Source: Pengzhenrongella sp031582905
GTDB lineage: Bacteria; Actinomycetota; Actinomycetes; Actinomycetales; Cellulomonadaceae
Direction of reading: 5' to 3'
DNA: 64,000 bases
Assembly (NCBI RefSeq): GCF_031582905.1
Contig: NZ_CP133990.1
Location: forward strand, 2,790,001-2,854,000
Positions 30,089-39,546 of the stretch are shown here, in pieces. The notes beneath the pieces are model-generated. The model worked only from the letters and a program-made list of their open reading frames with translations. It was not told the DNA's origin and did not search any database. Within the stretch, counting starts at the first letter, position 1. Every line of letters begins with the position of its first letter. The position numbers were made by a program, and so were the translations under genes.

Positions 30089-31087
30089 ATGCTGCAAGCC
30101 GTGCCGACGTCGGCCGAGCTCGACGAGCTCGTCGACACCACCAGCCTGATCAGCGCCGGGATCGAGCGGGTGGTCGCCGGCCGACCGCAGCTCGTCCGGC
30201 TCACGCTCGCCGTCCTGCTCGCCGAGGGCCACCTGCTCCTCGAGGACGTGCCCGGGGTGGGCAAGACGACGCTCGCCAAGGCGCTGGCCCGCAGCATCGA
30301 CTGCTCGGTCGGCCGCATCCAGTTCACGCCGGACCTGCTCCCCAGCGACCTGACCGGTGTGAACATCTTCCGGGCGCAGACTCACGAGTTCGAATTCCGG
30401 CCCGGCCCGGTGTTCGCCAACATCGTCATCGGCGACGAGATCAACCGCGCCTCGCCCAAGACGCAGTCCGCGCTGCTGGAGTGCATGCAGGAGTCGCAGG
30501 CCACGGTCGACGGCGCCACCTACCCGCTGCCCCGACCGTTCCTCGTCATCGCGACGCAGAACCCCGTCGAGATGGAGGGCACGTACCCGCTGCCCGAGGC
30601 GCAGCGCGACCGCTTCATGGCACGGCTGAGCGCCGGGTACCCGGACCGGTCGGCCGAGCTCGAGATGCTCGAGCGGCAGGAGGTCGCCGACCCTCTCGCC
30701 GACCTCGCACCGGTGACCGACGCCGCGCACGTGGCCCGCCTCATCGCCACCGCGCGCCGCCTGTACGCGGCACCGGCGATCAAGGGGTACGTGCTCGACC
30801 TCGTCGCGGCCACCCGGACGGACCCCGGGCTGCGGCTCGGCGCCTCACCGCGCGCGTCCATCCAGCTGCTGCGCGCGGCCAAGGCCCTCGCTGCGCTGTC
30901 CGGCCGGGACCACGTGCTGCCGGACGACGTCCAGGAGGTCGTCGAGCCGGTCCTCGCGCACCGCCTCCTGGCGAGCACGGAGTCCCGGCTGGCCGGGCGG
31001 ACGACCCTCGACGTCGTCCGGGGTCTCGTCGCCCGCACCGCGCTGCCGCCGGTCGAGGCGCCGCGCGCGCGTCGCGCCACCGGCTGA
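30089..31087 (+). CDS. MoxR family AAA+ ATPase
   Basis: A 332-residue chaperone-like ATPase with Walker A VPGVGKTTLAKALA (about residues 54-67), Walker B and MoxR signature VIGDEINRASPKTQSALLECM, sensor 1 FLVIATQNPVEMEGTYPLPE and sensor 2 LRLGASPRASIQLLRAAKA. MoxR ATPases typically act with a DUF58/VWA-like protein and a membrane transglutaminase-like protein encoded beside them, exactly as here. Their client is unknown, with assembly or activation of cell-surface factors as the usual proposal. GAGGAG precedes the ATG. Confidence 0.92.
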   Translation: MLQAVPTSAELDELVDTTSLISAGIERVVAGRPQLVRLTLAVLLAEGHLLLEDVPGVGKTTLAKALARSIDCSVGRIQFTPDLLPSDLTGVNIFRAQTHEFEFRPGPVFANIVIGDEINRASPKTQSALLECMQESQATVDGATYPLPRPFLVIATQNPVEMEGTYPLPEAQRDRFMARLSAGYPDRSAELEMLERQEVADPLADLAPVTDAAHVARLIATARRLYAAPAIKGYVLDLVAATRTDPGLRLGASPRASIQLLRAAKALAALSGRDHVLPDDVQEVVEPVLAHRLLASTESRLAGRTTLDVVRGLVARTALPPVEAPRARRATG

Positions 31088-31176
31088 GCCGCACGGCCGA
31101 CGCGGGCCATGGCACGCGACGCCGTCGTCCGGCCCGGCACCCGCCGGGCTCCCGCCCGCCGCCGAAGGAGGCGCTC

Positions 31177-32442
31177 ATGTGGACGCTCCGTCCCACCCCG
31201 CGCGGCTGGGGCCTGTTCGTCGGCGGGTCGCTGCTCGCCCTCGCGGGGGTCGGCTGGGGATCGACGGACGTCGCGCGCCTCGGGCTCCTCGGCCCCCTCG
31301 TCGTGCTCGCCGGTGCGCTGTGGGTCCTGGTGGTGGATCCCACCCGTGGTCGCCACGCGCTGCGCGTGCACCGCTCGGTGCAGCCCAACCCGGTCTCGGC
31401 CCGGTCGCCTGCGACCGCCCACGTCGAGGTGGTCGCCGCCGACCCGGCGGCCCGGTCCCGACTGGCCGACGTCGACCTCGGGGAGCAGGCGGCGAGCCAG
31501 CTCTCCGGCGGGCTGACGCTGCGCGCCCGGATGGAGCGCGCGCCGGGGAGGATCGCGCTGACCTACCCCTGGACCCCGTGCGCCGGGGACGCTGGCCGCT
31601 CGGTCCGCTCGTCGTCCGCCGCACCGACCCGTTCGGTGTGGTCCGGAGCCGGTCCACCCTCGGTGAACCGGTCGAGGTCGCGGTGTGGCCCGCCGTCGTC
31701 GACCTCGACCTGCCGGCCGGCGCCCTGGTGGGCGAGCCGGACCGCGTCGCGCTCGGCGCCCGTTCCCCTCCCCGACGACGCCGCCCTGCGCGGCTACCGC
31801 GTGGGTGACGACCTGCGCCGCGTGCACTGGGCGAGCTCGGCACGGCGCGGCGAGCTCGTCGTGCGCAGCGACGAGCGCGCCGGACGGCGTACCGCGTCGA
31901 TCCTGCTCGACCTCCCGCCGGACCGGTCCGGGATCGAGTGGAGCATCTCGCTCGCGACGTCGATGGGGCTCGCGGCGCTCGGTGGTGGCCATCCCGTGCG
32001 GATGCTCGGCGGCCGGTCCACCCGCGACGACGCCGCGCGCCGCGCCGTCACGACCGGGCACGTGCGCGAGGGCGGCGGCAGCCACGGCCGGGTGGAGCTC
32101 CTGGACCGCGCCGTCGACCTCGAGCCGGCTCCCACCGACGCGGAGAACGAGGCCGACCTGCTGGCCGCGGTCGCGGAGCTGAGCACCCCCGGAGCGGGGC
32201 GCGAGCTCGTCCTGGCCGTCGTCGGCGTGCTCTCCGCACGCGGACGCGCCGCGCTGGCCGGGCTCGCCGAGACCTGCGAGCCGTTCGCCGTCGTCCGCAT
32301 GCCGGCGCTGCCGGCGTCCGCCCGACGCGACGCCCACATCACCCTGGCCGCGCTGCGCCGTGCCGGCTGGCACGCGTGCTCGGCCGAGGTCGACGACGAC
32401 CTGCACCAGACCTGGGCCCGACTGCTGGAGACCACCCGATGA
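31177..32442 (+). CDS. DUF58 domain protein (two compensating frame breaks, 31567 and 31768)
   Basis: A 421-residue protein with two N-terminal hydrophobic segments (WGLFVGGSLLALAGVGWG, LGLLGPLVVLAGALWVLVV) and a cytoplasmic DUF58 domain. The domain hallmark is split: RGRWPLGPLVVRRTDPFGV is in a second frame between a missing C at about 31567 and a return at about 31764-31773, and GYRVGDDLRRVHWASSARRG follows in the first frame. Net length is normal. DUF58 proteins resemble von Willebrand A folds and pair with MoxR. AAGGAGG lies 7 bases before the ATG. The stop overlaps the next start. Confidence 0.87.
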   Translation: MWTLRPTPRGWGLFVGGSLLALAGVGWGSTDVARLGLLGPLVVLAGALWVLVVDPTRGRHALRVHRSVQPNPVSARSPATAHVEVVAADPAARSRLADVDLGEQAASQLSGGLTLRARMERAPGRIALTYPWTPCAGDAGRSVRSSSAAPTRSVWSGAGPPSVNRSRSRCGPPSSTSTCRPAPWWASRTASRSAPVPLPDDAALRGYRVGDDLRRVHWASSARRGELVVRSDERAGRRTASILLDLPPDRSGIEWSISLATSMGLAALGGGHPVRMLGGRSTRDDAARRAVTTGHVREGGGSHGRVELLDRAVDLEPAPTDAENEADLLAAVAELSTPGAGRELVLAVVGVLSARGRAALAGLAETCEPFAVVRMPALPASARRDAHITLAALRRAGWHACSAEVDDDLHQTWARLLETTR

Positions 32443-34639
32443 ACGACGTCGTCCGAGGACCCCGGGCCTGGATCACCGGCGCGCTGTGCGCCCTGGGGGT
32501 GATCGCGAGCCTGCTCGCGCTGTCCGGCCTCATCTCGCCCGGCCGGTGGACGCAGGCCGGGACGGTCGGCGTGATCGCGCTCGCCGTCGTGCTCGGCGTC
32601 GTCCGCGCCTCGACCCGGACGTGGTGGGTGCCGACCGTGGCCGGGGCGGCCGCGGCCCTGCTCGGGATGCTGGTCGTGTACGGCAGCCCGCCCGGCCGGA
32701 TCGACCTGCTGCCGGACGGCGAGACGATCGCCCGCCTCGGGGACCTGCTGCGCGGCGGCCTGCAGGTGGCGGACGCGTCCCGCCCACCCGCCGACCCGGC
32801 TCTCCCGCTGGAGGCGCTCGTGGTGGGCGGCGCCCTGCTCGTGATGCTCTCGGCCGACCTCATCGCCCTCGGGCTGGGTGCGCCGGCGTGGTCGGGGCTG
32901 GCGTTCCTGGCCCTGTGGATCCCGCCGCTCCTCATCGGTCGGCCCGCCCCGACGTCGGCGTTCCTCGGCACGGCGCTCGCCTTCCTGCTGCTGCTCGCCG
33001 TGAGCGCCGTCCCGTCGTCGTCCCGCCGCGGCCGTACCCCGGCGGACGACCGGCGGCGCATCACCGCTGCCCTCGGGACGTCCACCGCGGTCACCGTGGT
33101 GGCCCTCGCCGTCGGGCCGTTGGGGTCGGCGCTACCGGGCTGGTCGAGCGTCCGCCTGCCCGACCTGGGGACCGCGACGACCGGCTCGCTGCAGCTGGCC
33201 GAGGACCTCGACATGCGGCAGAGCCTCGGGGCGCGCTCCACCGAGGTGGTGCTCGCGTACCGCGCGGAGCCGGTGGCCGCCGGACCGCTGCGCGTCTTCA
33301 CGCTGCGCGACTACGACGGCGAGCGGTGGGCCCGCGACGACGCCGGCCTCGACCAGTTCCCGACCGTGGACGAGGACGCTGTCCTGTGGCCGGTCCGGGA
33401 CCTGACCCCCGAGCCGGCCGGTGAGGGCCCGCCCACGTCCACGCGCCTGGACGTCCGCCTCGCCGCGCTGCGGGAGGACCGGCTGCCCGTACCGGTCATG
33501 CCGCGCCGGGTCGACATCGCGGGCGGCTTCACCTACGACAGCCGACGCGACGAGGTCCGCCGCCCGACGGTGACCAGCAGCGGCCTGGAGTACTCCATGC
33601 AGGTCGAGCTTCTCGACCTGACGGCGGACACGCTGCGCGGTTCCAGCGCCGCGGACCCCGGGACGTCGCCGACTACCTGCAGGTCCCGCAGACCTCGCGC
33701 ACCGACGACGTCGCCCGGCTCGCCCGGGAGATCACCGAGGGCTCGGCCGCCCGGTACGACCAGGCGCTGGCCCTGCAGTCCTGGTTCCGCAGCACGCAGA
33801 ACTTCACCTACGCGACCGACGTGGAGACGGCACGCAGCGACGACGCCGTGTGGGACTTCATCGGCACCCGCACGGGCTACTGCGTCCAGTTCGCCACCGC
33901 GATGACGGTCATGGCGCGCACCCTCGGCATCCCCGCCCGCCTCGCCGTGGGCTTCCTGCCCGGCACGCCGGACGACACCGGCCGGTTCGTCGTCACCGGG
34001 CGGGACTCCCACGCCTGGCCCGAGCTCTACTTCCCGGACGCCGGCTGGATCCGCTTCGAGCCGACGCCGGCGGTGCAGACCGGAGCGCCGCCGCGCTGGG
34101 CCGACCCCTTCGCGAACGTCGATCTCACCGACCCCGAGCTCGCCGAGCCCGGCGCGCCGGAGCCGGGCACCGTCCCGCTGCCGTCGACGGCGCCGGTACC
34201 GGCGCCGGGCACGACGGTCGGCACCGAGGACGACGGCAGCGGCCTCGTGCCGGTCGGCGTGGGTGCAGCGGTCCTCCTCCTGCTCGTGGGCGCCGGGGTC
34301 GTCGTCCTGCGCCGCCGGCTCGCCGGCGCCGACGAGCTGCGACCGGAGGCGGCGTGGGCCCACCTGCGCCGGCGGCTCGCGACGGCCGACATCACGTGGA
34401 GCGACGCGCAGACGCCGCGGCAGGCCGCGGCGCACGTGCAGGCCGAGGTGGAGGCGCGCCGCGACGGTCCGATGGACCCCGAGGCGCGGACCGCGCTGCT
34501 CGAGCTCGCCCGCGCTGTCGAGGACCACCGGTACGCCCTGGCACCCCGGACGTGGGAGCACGCCGCACTCGAGCAGCGCGTCGCGACCGTCCTGCGCGAC
34601 GTCGCCCGGCTCACCGCGGCGGGCAGCCGCCGCGGCTGA
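32439..34639 (+). CDS. TgpA-type membrane transglutaminase-like protein (frame broken near 33659)
   Basis: A roughly 733-residue membrane protein. Six or so hydrophobic helices fill the first 210 residues. An extracytoplasmic transglutaminase domain carries the catalytic Cys in GTRTGYCVQFATAMTVMA, the His in GRDSHAWPELYF and the Asp in PDAGWIRFEP. A Pro-rich spacer, one more helix (VGVGAAVLLLLVGAGVVVLR) and a DUF4129-like C-terminal tail follow. A missing C near 33659 (GGACCCCGG) separates the halves. The MoxR-DUF58-TgpA trio is a widespread conserved module, possibly acting on the envelope; no substrate is known. Confidence 0.88.
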
Positions 34640-34663
34640 CCGCCGGAGGCGAGAGCGCCGCCC

Positions 34664-34800
34664 CCGGGTGCCGGCGGCCTGCGTTGCGCGCGGGCGGGCG
34701 GGCCGAGATACGCGCGGGGGCCCGCGGTCCGCACCGGCGGCCTACGGTGCGCGCCGACGTCCTGCGGTGCACGCGGGCCGCCTGCGGTACGCGCCCGCCT
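34664..34800. repeat. Degenerate GC-rich tandem repeat
   Basis: About four imperfect copies of a motif like GCCTGCGGTGCGCGCGGG occur (near 34678, 34739, 34761 and 34789). They fill the gap after the transglutaminase gene and before the terminator. They do not appear to be coding. Confidence 0.4.
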
Positions 34801-34840
34801 CCGCCGCCCGTGCGGCACACGCCACCGGGCGGACGAGACG

Positions 34841-34874
34841 ACGACGCCGCCCGGCCGGAGCCGGGCGGCGTCGT
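34841..34874. terminator. Bidirectional hairpin terminator
   Basis: A 14-bp perfect stem (ACGACGCCGCCCGG, loop CCGGAG, CCGGGCGGCGTCGT) between the convergent transglutaminase (+) and DUF3040 (-) genes, 13 bases beyond the DUF3040 stop. No U-tract on either strand. Confidence 0.75.
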
Positions 34875-34887
34875 GACGAGCGGGAGG

Positions 34888-35289
34888 TCAGCGGCCTTCG
34901 TGCCGGCGACGGTCCCAGCGCTCTTCGAGGCGGTCCATGAACCCCCGCCGCGCCGGGGGCTTCTGCCCACGGGCCGGGCGGGGGCCGACGGTACCGTCAC
35001 CACGCACCACGCCGACCGGTCCGGACGACGCCGACGGCCCGGCGAAGGCGAATGCGACGGCGCCGAACATCAGCAGGAAGCCGATCACCCCGAGCCACAG
35101 CTGCGACATCGCAGCGCCCGCGACGAGGAGGAGCAGCCCGCCGACGAAGCCGGCGCCCACGATGAGCCAACGGCCCACACCGCGCCGACCGCCCCGTGAC
35201 TGGAGCGTGTTGGCCAGCCTGGGGTCGTCAGACGTGAGCTGTCGCTCCATCTGTTCCAGTACGCGCTGCTCGTACTCGGACAGAGGCAT
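34888..35289 (-). CDS. DUF3040 membrane protein
   Basis: A 133-residue actinobacterial protein. It starts MPLSEYEQRVLEQMERQL, the DUF3040 signature, followed by DDPRLANTLQ and two adjacent hydrophobic helices (LIVGAGFVGGLLLLVAGAA and LGVIGFLLMFGAVAFAFA). A basic tail ends FMDRLEERWDRRRHEGR. In many actinobacteria it is encoded beside dinB, as here (47 bases after the dinB stop). Function is unknown. Confidence 0.88.
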   Translation of the reverse strand: MPLSEYEQRVLEQMERQLTSDDPRLANTLQSRGGRRGVGRWLIVGAGFVGGLLLLVAGAAMSQLWLGVIGFLLMFGAVAFAFAGPSASSGPVGVVRGDGTVGPRPARGQKPPARRGFMDRLEERWDRRRHEGR

Positions 35290-35336
35290 CACTACCCCCG
35301 CACTTCCCCTGATGGGACTGGTCATGGTCTGGGACC

Positions 35337-37070
35337 TCAGGATAGGTCGCTCGGCGCCCCGACGGTAGTTGAGCGAGGGGTGACAACATCACTGATCCCG
35401 GCGGCCGATCCGGGAACTATCGCGGCACGCCCGAACCGGCCGCGGACGAGGTCCATCACGGCCTCCGCATCGCGCCGCGTGGCGGCCTCGTCGCCGACCG
35501 CCTCCTCGAGCGTCGGCTGCCGGGGCGTCGACTCCGCGGGCGAGAGCCCCTCGGCCCGGACACCCACCAGCCGCACCGGGAGCCCGCCGAGGTCGACGCC
35601 GGCGAGCAGCTCGCGCGTGACGAGGTAGATCTCCTGGCCGACGTCGGTCGGTGTCGGCAGGGTCCGCGCCCGCGTGAGCGTGCGGAAGTCGTTCGTGCGG
35701 ATCTTGATGCTCACGGTGCGCGCCAGCAGCGACTGGGACCGCAGCCGCTCGGCACACCGGTCGGCGAGCGCCAACGCCTGCTGCTGCACGACGGCGACGT
35801 CGTGCACGTCCGCGAGGAACGTGACCTCGGCCCCGATGCTCTTCTCGACGCGGCCGGGCTGCACGGGGCGCGGGTCACGCCCCCAGGCGAGGTCGTGGAG
35901 GTGCGCGCCGGCGACCTTGCCCACCGCACGCTGGATCGTCGCGACGTCGCTGTGGGCGAGCTGCTCGACGGTGCGGATCCCCCACCGCGCGAGCGCCGCC
36001 TCGGTGCGCTCGCCCACGCCCCACAGGGCACCCACCGGGAGGGTGTGCAGGAAGGCGACGGTCGCCGCCCGCGGGACCAGCAGCACGCCGTCGGGCTTCG
36101 CGTGCCCCGAGGCGAGCTTCGCCACGAACTTGGTGCTCGCGATGCCGACCGAGCACGTGATCCCGTGATCGGCGCGCACCCGCTCGCGGATGCGCGCCGC
36201 GATGGTCGTCGGCGGTCCGAGCCGGCGCCGGGCACCGGACACGTCGAGGAACGCCTCGTCGACGCTGACCTGCTCGACCAGCGTCGTGACGTCCGCGAGC
36301 GCGTCCATCACCGCCGCCGAGACCTCCCGGTAGGCCGACAGGTCAGGCGGGACGACGACCGCCTGCGGGCACATCCGCCTCGCCATCGTCATCGGCATCG
36401 CCGAGTGCACACCGAACGCGCGGGCCTCGTAGGTGGCCGCGAGCACGACCGACCGCTCCTCGCCGCCGACGATGACCGGCCGTCCGCGCAGCTGTGGCCG
36501 GCGAGCCAGCTCGACCGAGGCGAAGAAGGCATCCATGTCGACGTGCAGGATCGAGCAGCCGTCCTCCTCGGTGCCCCAGTCGCGCCGGGCGCCGTCGGCG
36601 CGTGGCCCGCGGCTCACCGCAGCCCCGTCACGAGGCGCGGGCCGCTGCCCCGCGCCCGGGGTCCGGGCACCGGAGCGACCGGCGGGCTCGAGCATCCTCC
36701 GCACCTCGTCGAGGAGGTCCTCCGCGGCGCCCAGCGTGCGCTCGGCGTGCTCGGCGTCGACCGCGTCGAACCGCCCCGCGTCGACCGCCTGCCGCAGCGG
36801 GGCCCCGGCGGCGAAGAACGCGGACCACGCGGAGGCCTCGGGTGCGACGGACGCGAGCATGTCCCACACCGTACGCGGCGGGCGGCGCCCACCCGGCCGG
36901 CCGTGCGTGGCGATCACCGCGGCCGCGGCCCGCAGGGCGGCCAGGTGCGCGTGGTTGAACATCTCGGCCGGCCCGGCGGAGAACTGCGCGGCGAGCAGCT
37001 CGGCATCGGCTCGGCGCAGCAGGTCGACGGCCGTGGTCGGCAGTGGTGCGGCGTGGACGGTACGGCTCAT
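35337..37070 (-). CDS. dinB: DNA polymerase IV preceded in frame by a HEPN-like module
   Basis: One continuous frame of 577 residues. Residues from about 165 are a Y-family lesion-bypass polymerase. ILHVDMDAFFASVELARRPQ carries the first catalytic Asp pair, LVEQVSVDEAFLDVSG the second acidic pair, and VGIASTKFVAKLASGHAKPDG follows. The helix-hairpin-helix and little-finger domains come next. Residues 1-150 are an alpha-helical SAV_6107-type HEPN-like region, normally a separate small gene next to dinB. A GTG at 36617 (VSRGPRADG) is a candidate independent dinB start, and a TGA in another frame overlaps it as GTGA. The fusion may therefore be real or may reflect a 2-base (or +1) sequencing slip. 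GGAGGAGG precedes the ATG at 37070, and a perfect LexA box lies 24 bases further upstream. Confidence 0.88.
   Translation of the reverse strand: MSRTVHAAPLPTTAVDLLRRADAELLAAQFSAGPAEMFNHAHLAALRAAAAVIATHGRPGGRRPPRTVWDMLASVAPEASAWSAFFAAGAPLRQAVDAGRFDAVDAEHAERTLGAAEDLLDEVRRMLEPAGRSGARTPGAGQRPAPRDGAAVSRGPRADGARRDWGTEEDGCSILHVDMDAFFASVELARRPQLRGRPVIVGGEERSVVLAATYEARAFGVHSAMPMTMARRMCPQAVVVPPDLSAYREVSAAVMDALADVTTLVEQVSVDEAFLDVSGARRRLGPPTTIAARIRERVRADHGITCSVGIASTKFVAKLASGHAKPDGVLLVPRAATVAFLHTLPVGALWGVGERTEAALARWGIRTVEQLAHSDVATIQRAVGKVAGAHLHDLAWGRDPRPVQPGRVEKSIGAEVTFLADVHDVAVVQQQALALADRCAERLRSQSLLARTVSIKIRTNDFRTLTRARTLPTPTDVGQEIYLVTRELLAGVDLGGLPVRLVGVRAEGLSPAESTPRQPTLEEAVGDEAATRRDAEAVMDLVRGRFGRAAIVPGSAAGISDVVTPRSTTVGAPSDLS
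36614..37070 (-). other. SAV_6107-like HEPN module at the start of the dinB frame
   Basis: About 150 residues with conserved-looking helices: TTAVDLLRRADAELLAAQFS, PAEMFNHAHLAALRAAAAVI, VWDMLASVAPEASAWSAFFA and ERTLGAAEDLLDEVRRMLEP. SAV_6107-type HEPN proteins are small helical proteins found beside translesion polymerase genes in actinobacteria. The residues are read directly; the family name is recognition from memory. If separate, its stop would be the TGA at 36614-36616 in a different frame, needing two added bases or one removed. Confidence 0.65.
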
Positions 37071-37093
37071 GGGTGGCACCTCCTCCTCCAGTG

Positions 37094-37109
37094 TCGAACG
37101 GGTGTTCGA
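37094..37109 (-). promoter_or_regulatory. LexA (SOS) box upstream of HEPN-dinB
   Basis: TCGAACGGGTGTTCGA is a perfect TCGAAC-N4-GTTCGA palindrome. It lies 24 bases before the HEPN-dinB ATG and 36 bases before the divergent methyltransferase-like gene, so LexA could act on both promoters. Confidence 0.9.
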
Positions 37110-37144
37110 ACCAGTCAACCCCTCCCGTGCCCTACGGTGGGCCC

Positions 37145-38012
37145 GTGGCTCGATCCGGTGGCACCTCCCCGAGGCGACCGGGCCGAGCATCCCACCGGCC
37201 ACCCACAGACGCCGCGGGGCTGCCGGACGGCCCCGTCCGGACCTCGACCGGGACCGTCGAGCTCGTGCGCAGCCGCGACGACCCGGACGGCGTGACCGTC
37301 GTGGTCAACGGGGTGCCGAGCTCGCACCTCGACCTCGCCGACCCCACCCGGCTCGACTTCGAGTACATGCAGCAGATGGCCGTCGTCGTCGACCGGGTCG
37401 CCGAGCCGGGCGCCTCGCTGCGGGTGCTCCACCTCGGCGCGGCGGGCTGCACCTTCGCCCGGTACGTGCACGCCACTCGGCCCGGGTCCCACCAGCTCGC
37501 GGTCGAGCTGGACGCCACGCTCGCCGAGCTCGTGCGGGGCTGGTTCGACCTGCCCCGCTCCCCGCCCTGCGCATCCGGGCGGGGACGCACGCACCGAGCT
37601 CGAACGCCGGCCCGACGCGAGCGCGGACGTCGTCGTGCGGGACGTCTTCGCGGGTGACACCACACCGGAGCACGTCCGCACCGCCGAGTTCACCCGCGAG
37701 GTCGCGCGCGTGCTGGTCCCCGGCGGGGTGTACCTCGCGAACTGCGCCGACCGCCCGCCGCTCGCCCGGGCGCGCGCCGAGATCGCGACGCTGGGCGCGG
37801 TGTTCCGCGACGTCGTCGCGATCGCGGAGCCGGCTCAGCTCAAGGGCCGCCGGTACGGCAACCTCGTGCTCGCGGGCAGCGACGACACCGGGCTGCTCGG
37901 GTCCGCGGACGTCGCCCGCGCGATCCGGTCGCTGCCCGCACCGACGCGCGTGCTGCACGGCGCCGAGCTCGAGGCCTTCGTCGCCGGGGCGACGCCGCTG
38001 CACGACGCCTGA
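37145..38012 (+). CDS. Spermidine-synthase-like protein (two frame breaks near 37561 and 37582)
   Basis: A class I SAM-binding fold of the short actinobacterial spermidine-synthase-like group. It has the conserved entry strand PSSHLDLADPTRLDFEYMQQ, the glycine motif LRVLHLGAAGCTFARYV, the acidic HQLAVELDATLAELVRGWF and the later DVVVRDVFAGDTTPEHV and VARVLVPGGVYLANC. These proteins often lack parts of the putrescine pocket, so aminopropyltransferase activity is uncertain. One missing C at about 37561 and one missing G at about 37582 split the frame; restoring both gives 289 residues. It is divergent from dinB and shares its LexA-box region. Confidence 0.82.
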
Positions 38013-38082
38013 CCCGGCCGCGGCGCGGCCGCACCGGCCCGCGGACCGCCCGCCCCGACCCGGGAGCCAACCCCGGGCACGA

Positions 38083-38112
38083 GAGGCCCCGTCCCTGTCG
38101 GGACGGGGCCTC
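38083..38112 (-). terminator. Hairpin terminator downstream of the cold-shock gene
   Basis: A 13-bp perfect stem (GAGGCCCCGTCCC, loop TGTC, GGGACGGGGCCTC) 19 bases past the cold-shock stop, and also downstream of the convergent plus-strand gene ending at 38012. Confidence 0.8.
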
Positions 38113-38131
38113 ACCTGCGAGCTCTCAGACC

Positions 38132-38335
38132 TCAGAGCGGGCGGACCTGCTCGGCCTGCGGGCCCTTCGGACCCTGCGTGATGTCGAACTCCACGCGCTG
38201 GCCCTCCTCGAGGGACCGGTAGCCCTGGGAGTCGATCGCCGAGTAGTGGACGAAGACGTCGGCGCCGCCGCCGTCCTGGGCGATGAACCCGTAGCCCTTC
38301 TCAGCGTTGAACCACTTGACAGCACCCTGTGCCAT
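38132..38335 (-). CDS. cspA: Cold-shock protein CspA family
   Basis: A 67-residue single OB-fold RNA chaperone. The two RNP motifs are intact, KGYGFIAQDG and DVFVHYSAI, and it begins AQGAVKWFNAEKG. AAGGA lies about 10 bases before the ATG. The 266 bases upstream, to the PAC2 stop, contain no gene. A long 5' leader of the thermosensing kind found before many csp genes is possible but not demonstrated. Confidence 0.96.
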   Translation of the reverse strand: MAQGAVKWFNAEKGYGFIAQDGGGADVFVHYSAIDSQGYRSLEEGQRVEFDITQGPKGPQAEQVRPL

Positions 38336-38601
38336 GTTCTGTGTCCTTCTGTCCATCCGAGGCGCATGACCGGACCCTTGTTGCCCGGTCGCCGTGCCGC
38401 AATGCACACGTCCTTCACCGGGTGGACCAGCCAGGGCTGGGGTACCGGTCCCGAGGGGCACCGGCGCCGGGTCGAGCGTCCGTACGTCACTGCAACGCCG
38501 CCGAGTGTGGCACACCGTGGTCCGCGTCGGCAGGGTTTCGCGGCCCCTGTGCGGAGCTCGTCCGGACGACCCCGGACGGCCCGCGCGCGCGCGCACGAGG
38601 A

Positions 38602-39546
38602 CTACAGACCGGGGTTCTCGCCGCCCTGCTGCGAGGCCAGGAAGCGCTCGAACTCGTCACCGAGCTCGTCCGCCGTCGGGATCTCGGCGGTGTCCGCGAG
38701 CAGGCTCGTGCGGCCGATGGAGCGGGCGAAGCTGTCGTACTGCTCCTCCAGCGCGTGCACGACGGCGGCGACCTCGGCGGACGCCTCGACCTGGCGGCCG
38801 ATCTCCTCGTTCGCCTCGCGCACCGCGTCGGTGAGCGCGGCCACCTTGAGGTCCAGGCCGGTGGACCGCTCGACGTTCTGCAGCGCGGTCTGGCTGGCGA
38901 GCGGGAACGGCGACTGCGCGAGGTAGTGCGGGACGTGCACCGCGTAGCCCATCGCGTCGTGCCCGGACTGACCCAGCCGGTACTCCAGCAGCGAGCTCGC
39001 GCTCGCCGGGACCTGCACGGTGCCGAACCACGAGGTGTGGTCGGCGACGAGCTCGGGCCGGGTCGCGTGCGCCGTCGCCGAGAGCGGTCGCGTGTGCGGG
39101 ATGCCCATCGGGATGCCGTGGATGCCGATCGTCAGCGGCACGTCGAAGCGCTCGACGAGCTGGCGCACGGCTGCCGCCCAGCGCTCCCACTGGACGTCCG
39201 GCTCGACGCCGTGCAGAAGCAGGAACGGCACGCCGTCGGCGTCCGTGACCAGGTCGACGCCCAGGTGCGGCTCGGCGTACTCGCTGAACGTCGTCGCGTC
39301 GAAGGTCATCAGGGGACGCCGTGACCGGTAGTCCAGCAGCTGGTCGACGTCGAAGGTCACCAGGGGGACGGCGTCGAGCTCCTCGCGGATGTGCTCGGCC
39401 GCCAGCTGGCCCGCGCTGCCGGCGTCGACGAAGCCGCGCACGGCGTGCACGAGGACCGGTCCGCCCTCGGGCAGGTGCGCGGACAGCTCCGCCAGACGGC
39501 TCTCCGCCTGCGGGTCGACCTCGTAGATCTCGCTCGGGTTCAGCAT
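38602..39546 (-). CDS. PAC2 family protein
   Basis: A 314-residue cytoplasmic protein of the PAC2/proteasome-assembly-chaperone-like family common in actinobacteria. It has VLVHAVRGFVDAGSAGQLAA near residues 31-50, DQLLDYRSRRPLMTFD, and LTIGIHGIPMGIPHTRPLSA. The C-terminal third is an acidic helical region (LEEQYDSFARSIGRTSLLAD). It may associate with the actinobacterial proteasome pathway, but no pup or proteasome gene is in the window. The role is unproven. Confidence 0.88.
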   Translation of the reverse strand: MLNPSEIYEVDPQAESRLAELSAHLPEGGPVLVHAVRGFVDAGSAGQLAAEHIREELDAVPLVTFDVDQLLDYRSRRPLMTFDATTFSEYAEPHLGVDLVTDADGVPFLLLHGVEPDVQWERWAAAVRQLVERFDVPLTIGIHGIPMGIPHTRPLSATAHATRPELVADHTSWFGTVQVPASASSLLEYRLGQSGHDAMGYAVHVPHYLAQSPFPLASQTALQNVERSTGLDLKVAALTDAVREANEEIGRQVEASAEVAAVVHALEEQYDSFARSIGRTSLLADTAEIPTADELGDEFERFLASQQGGENPGL

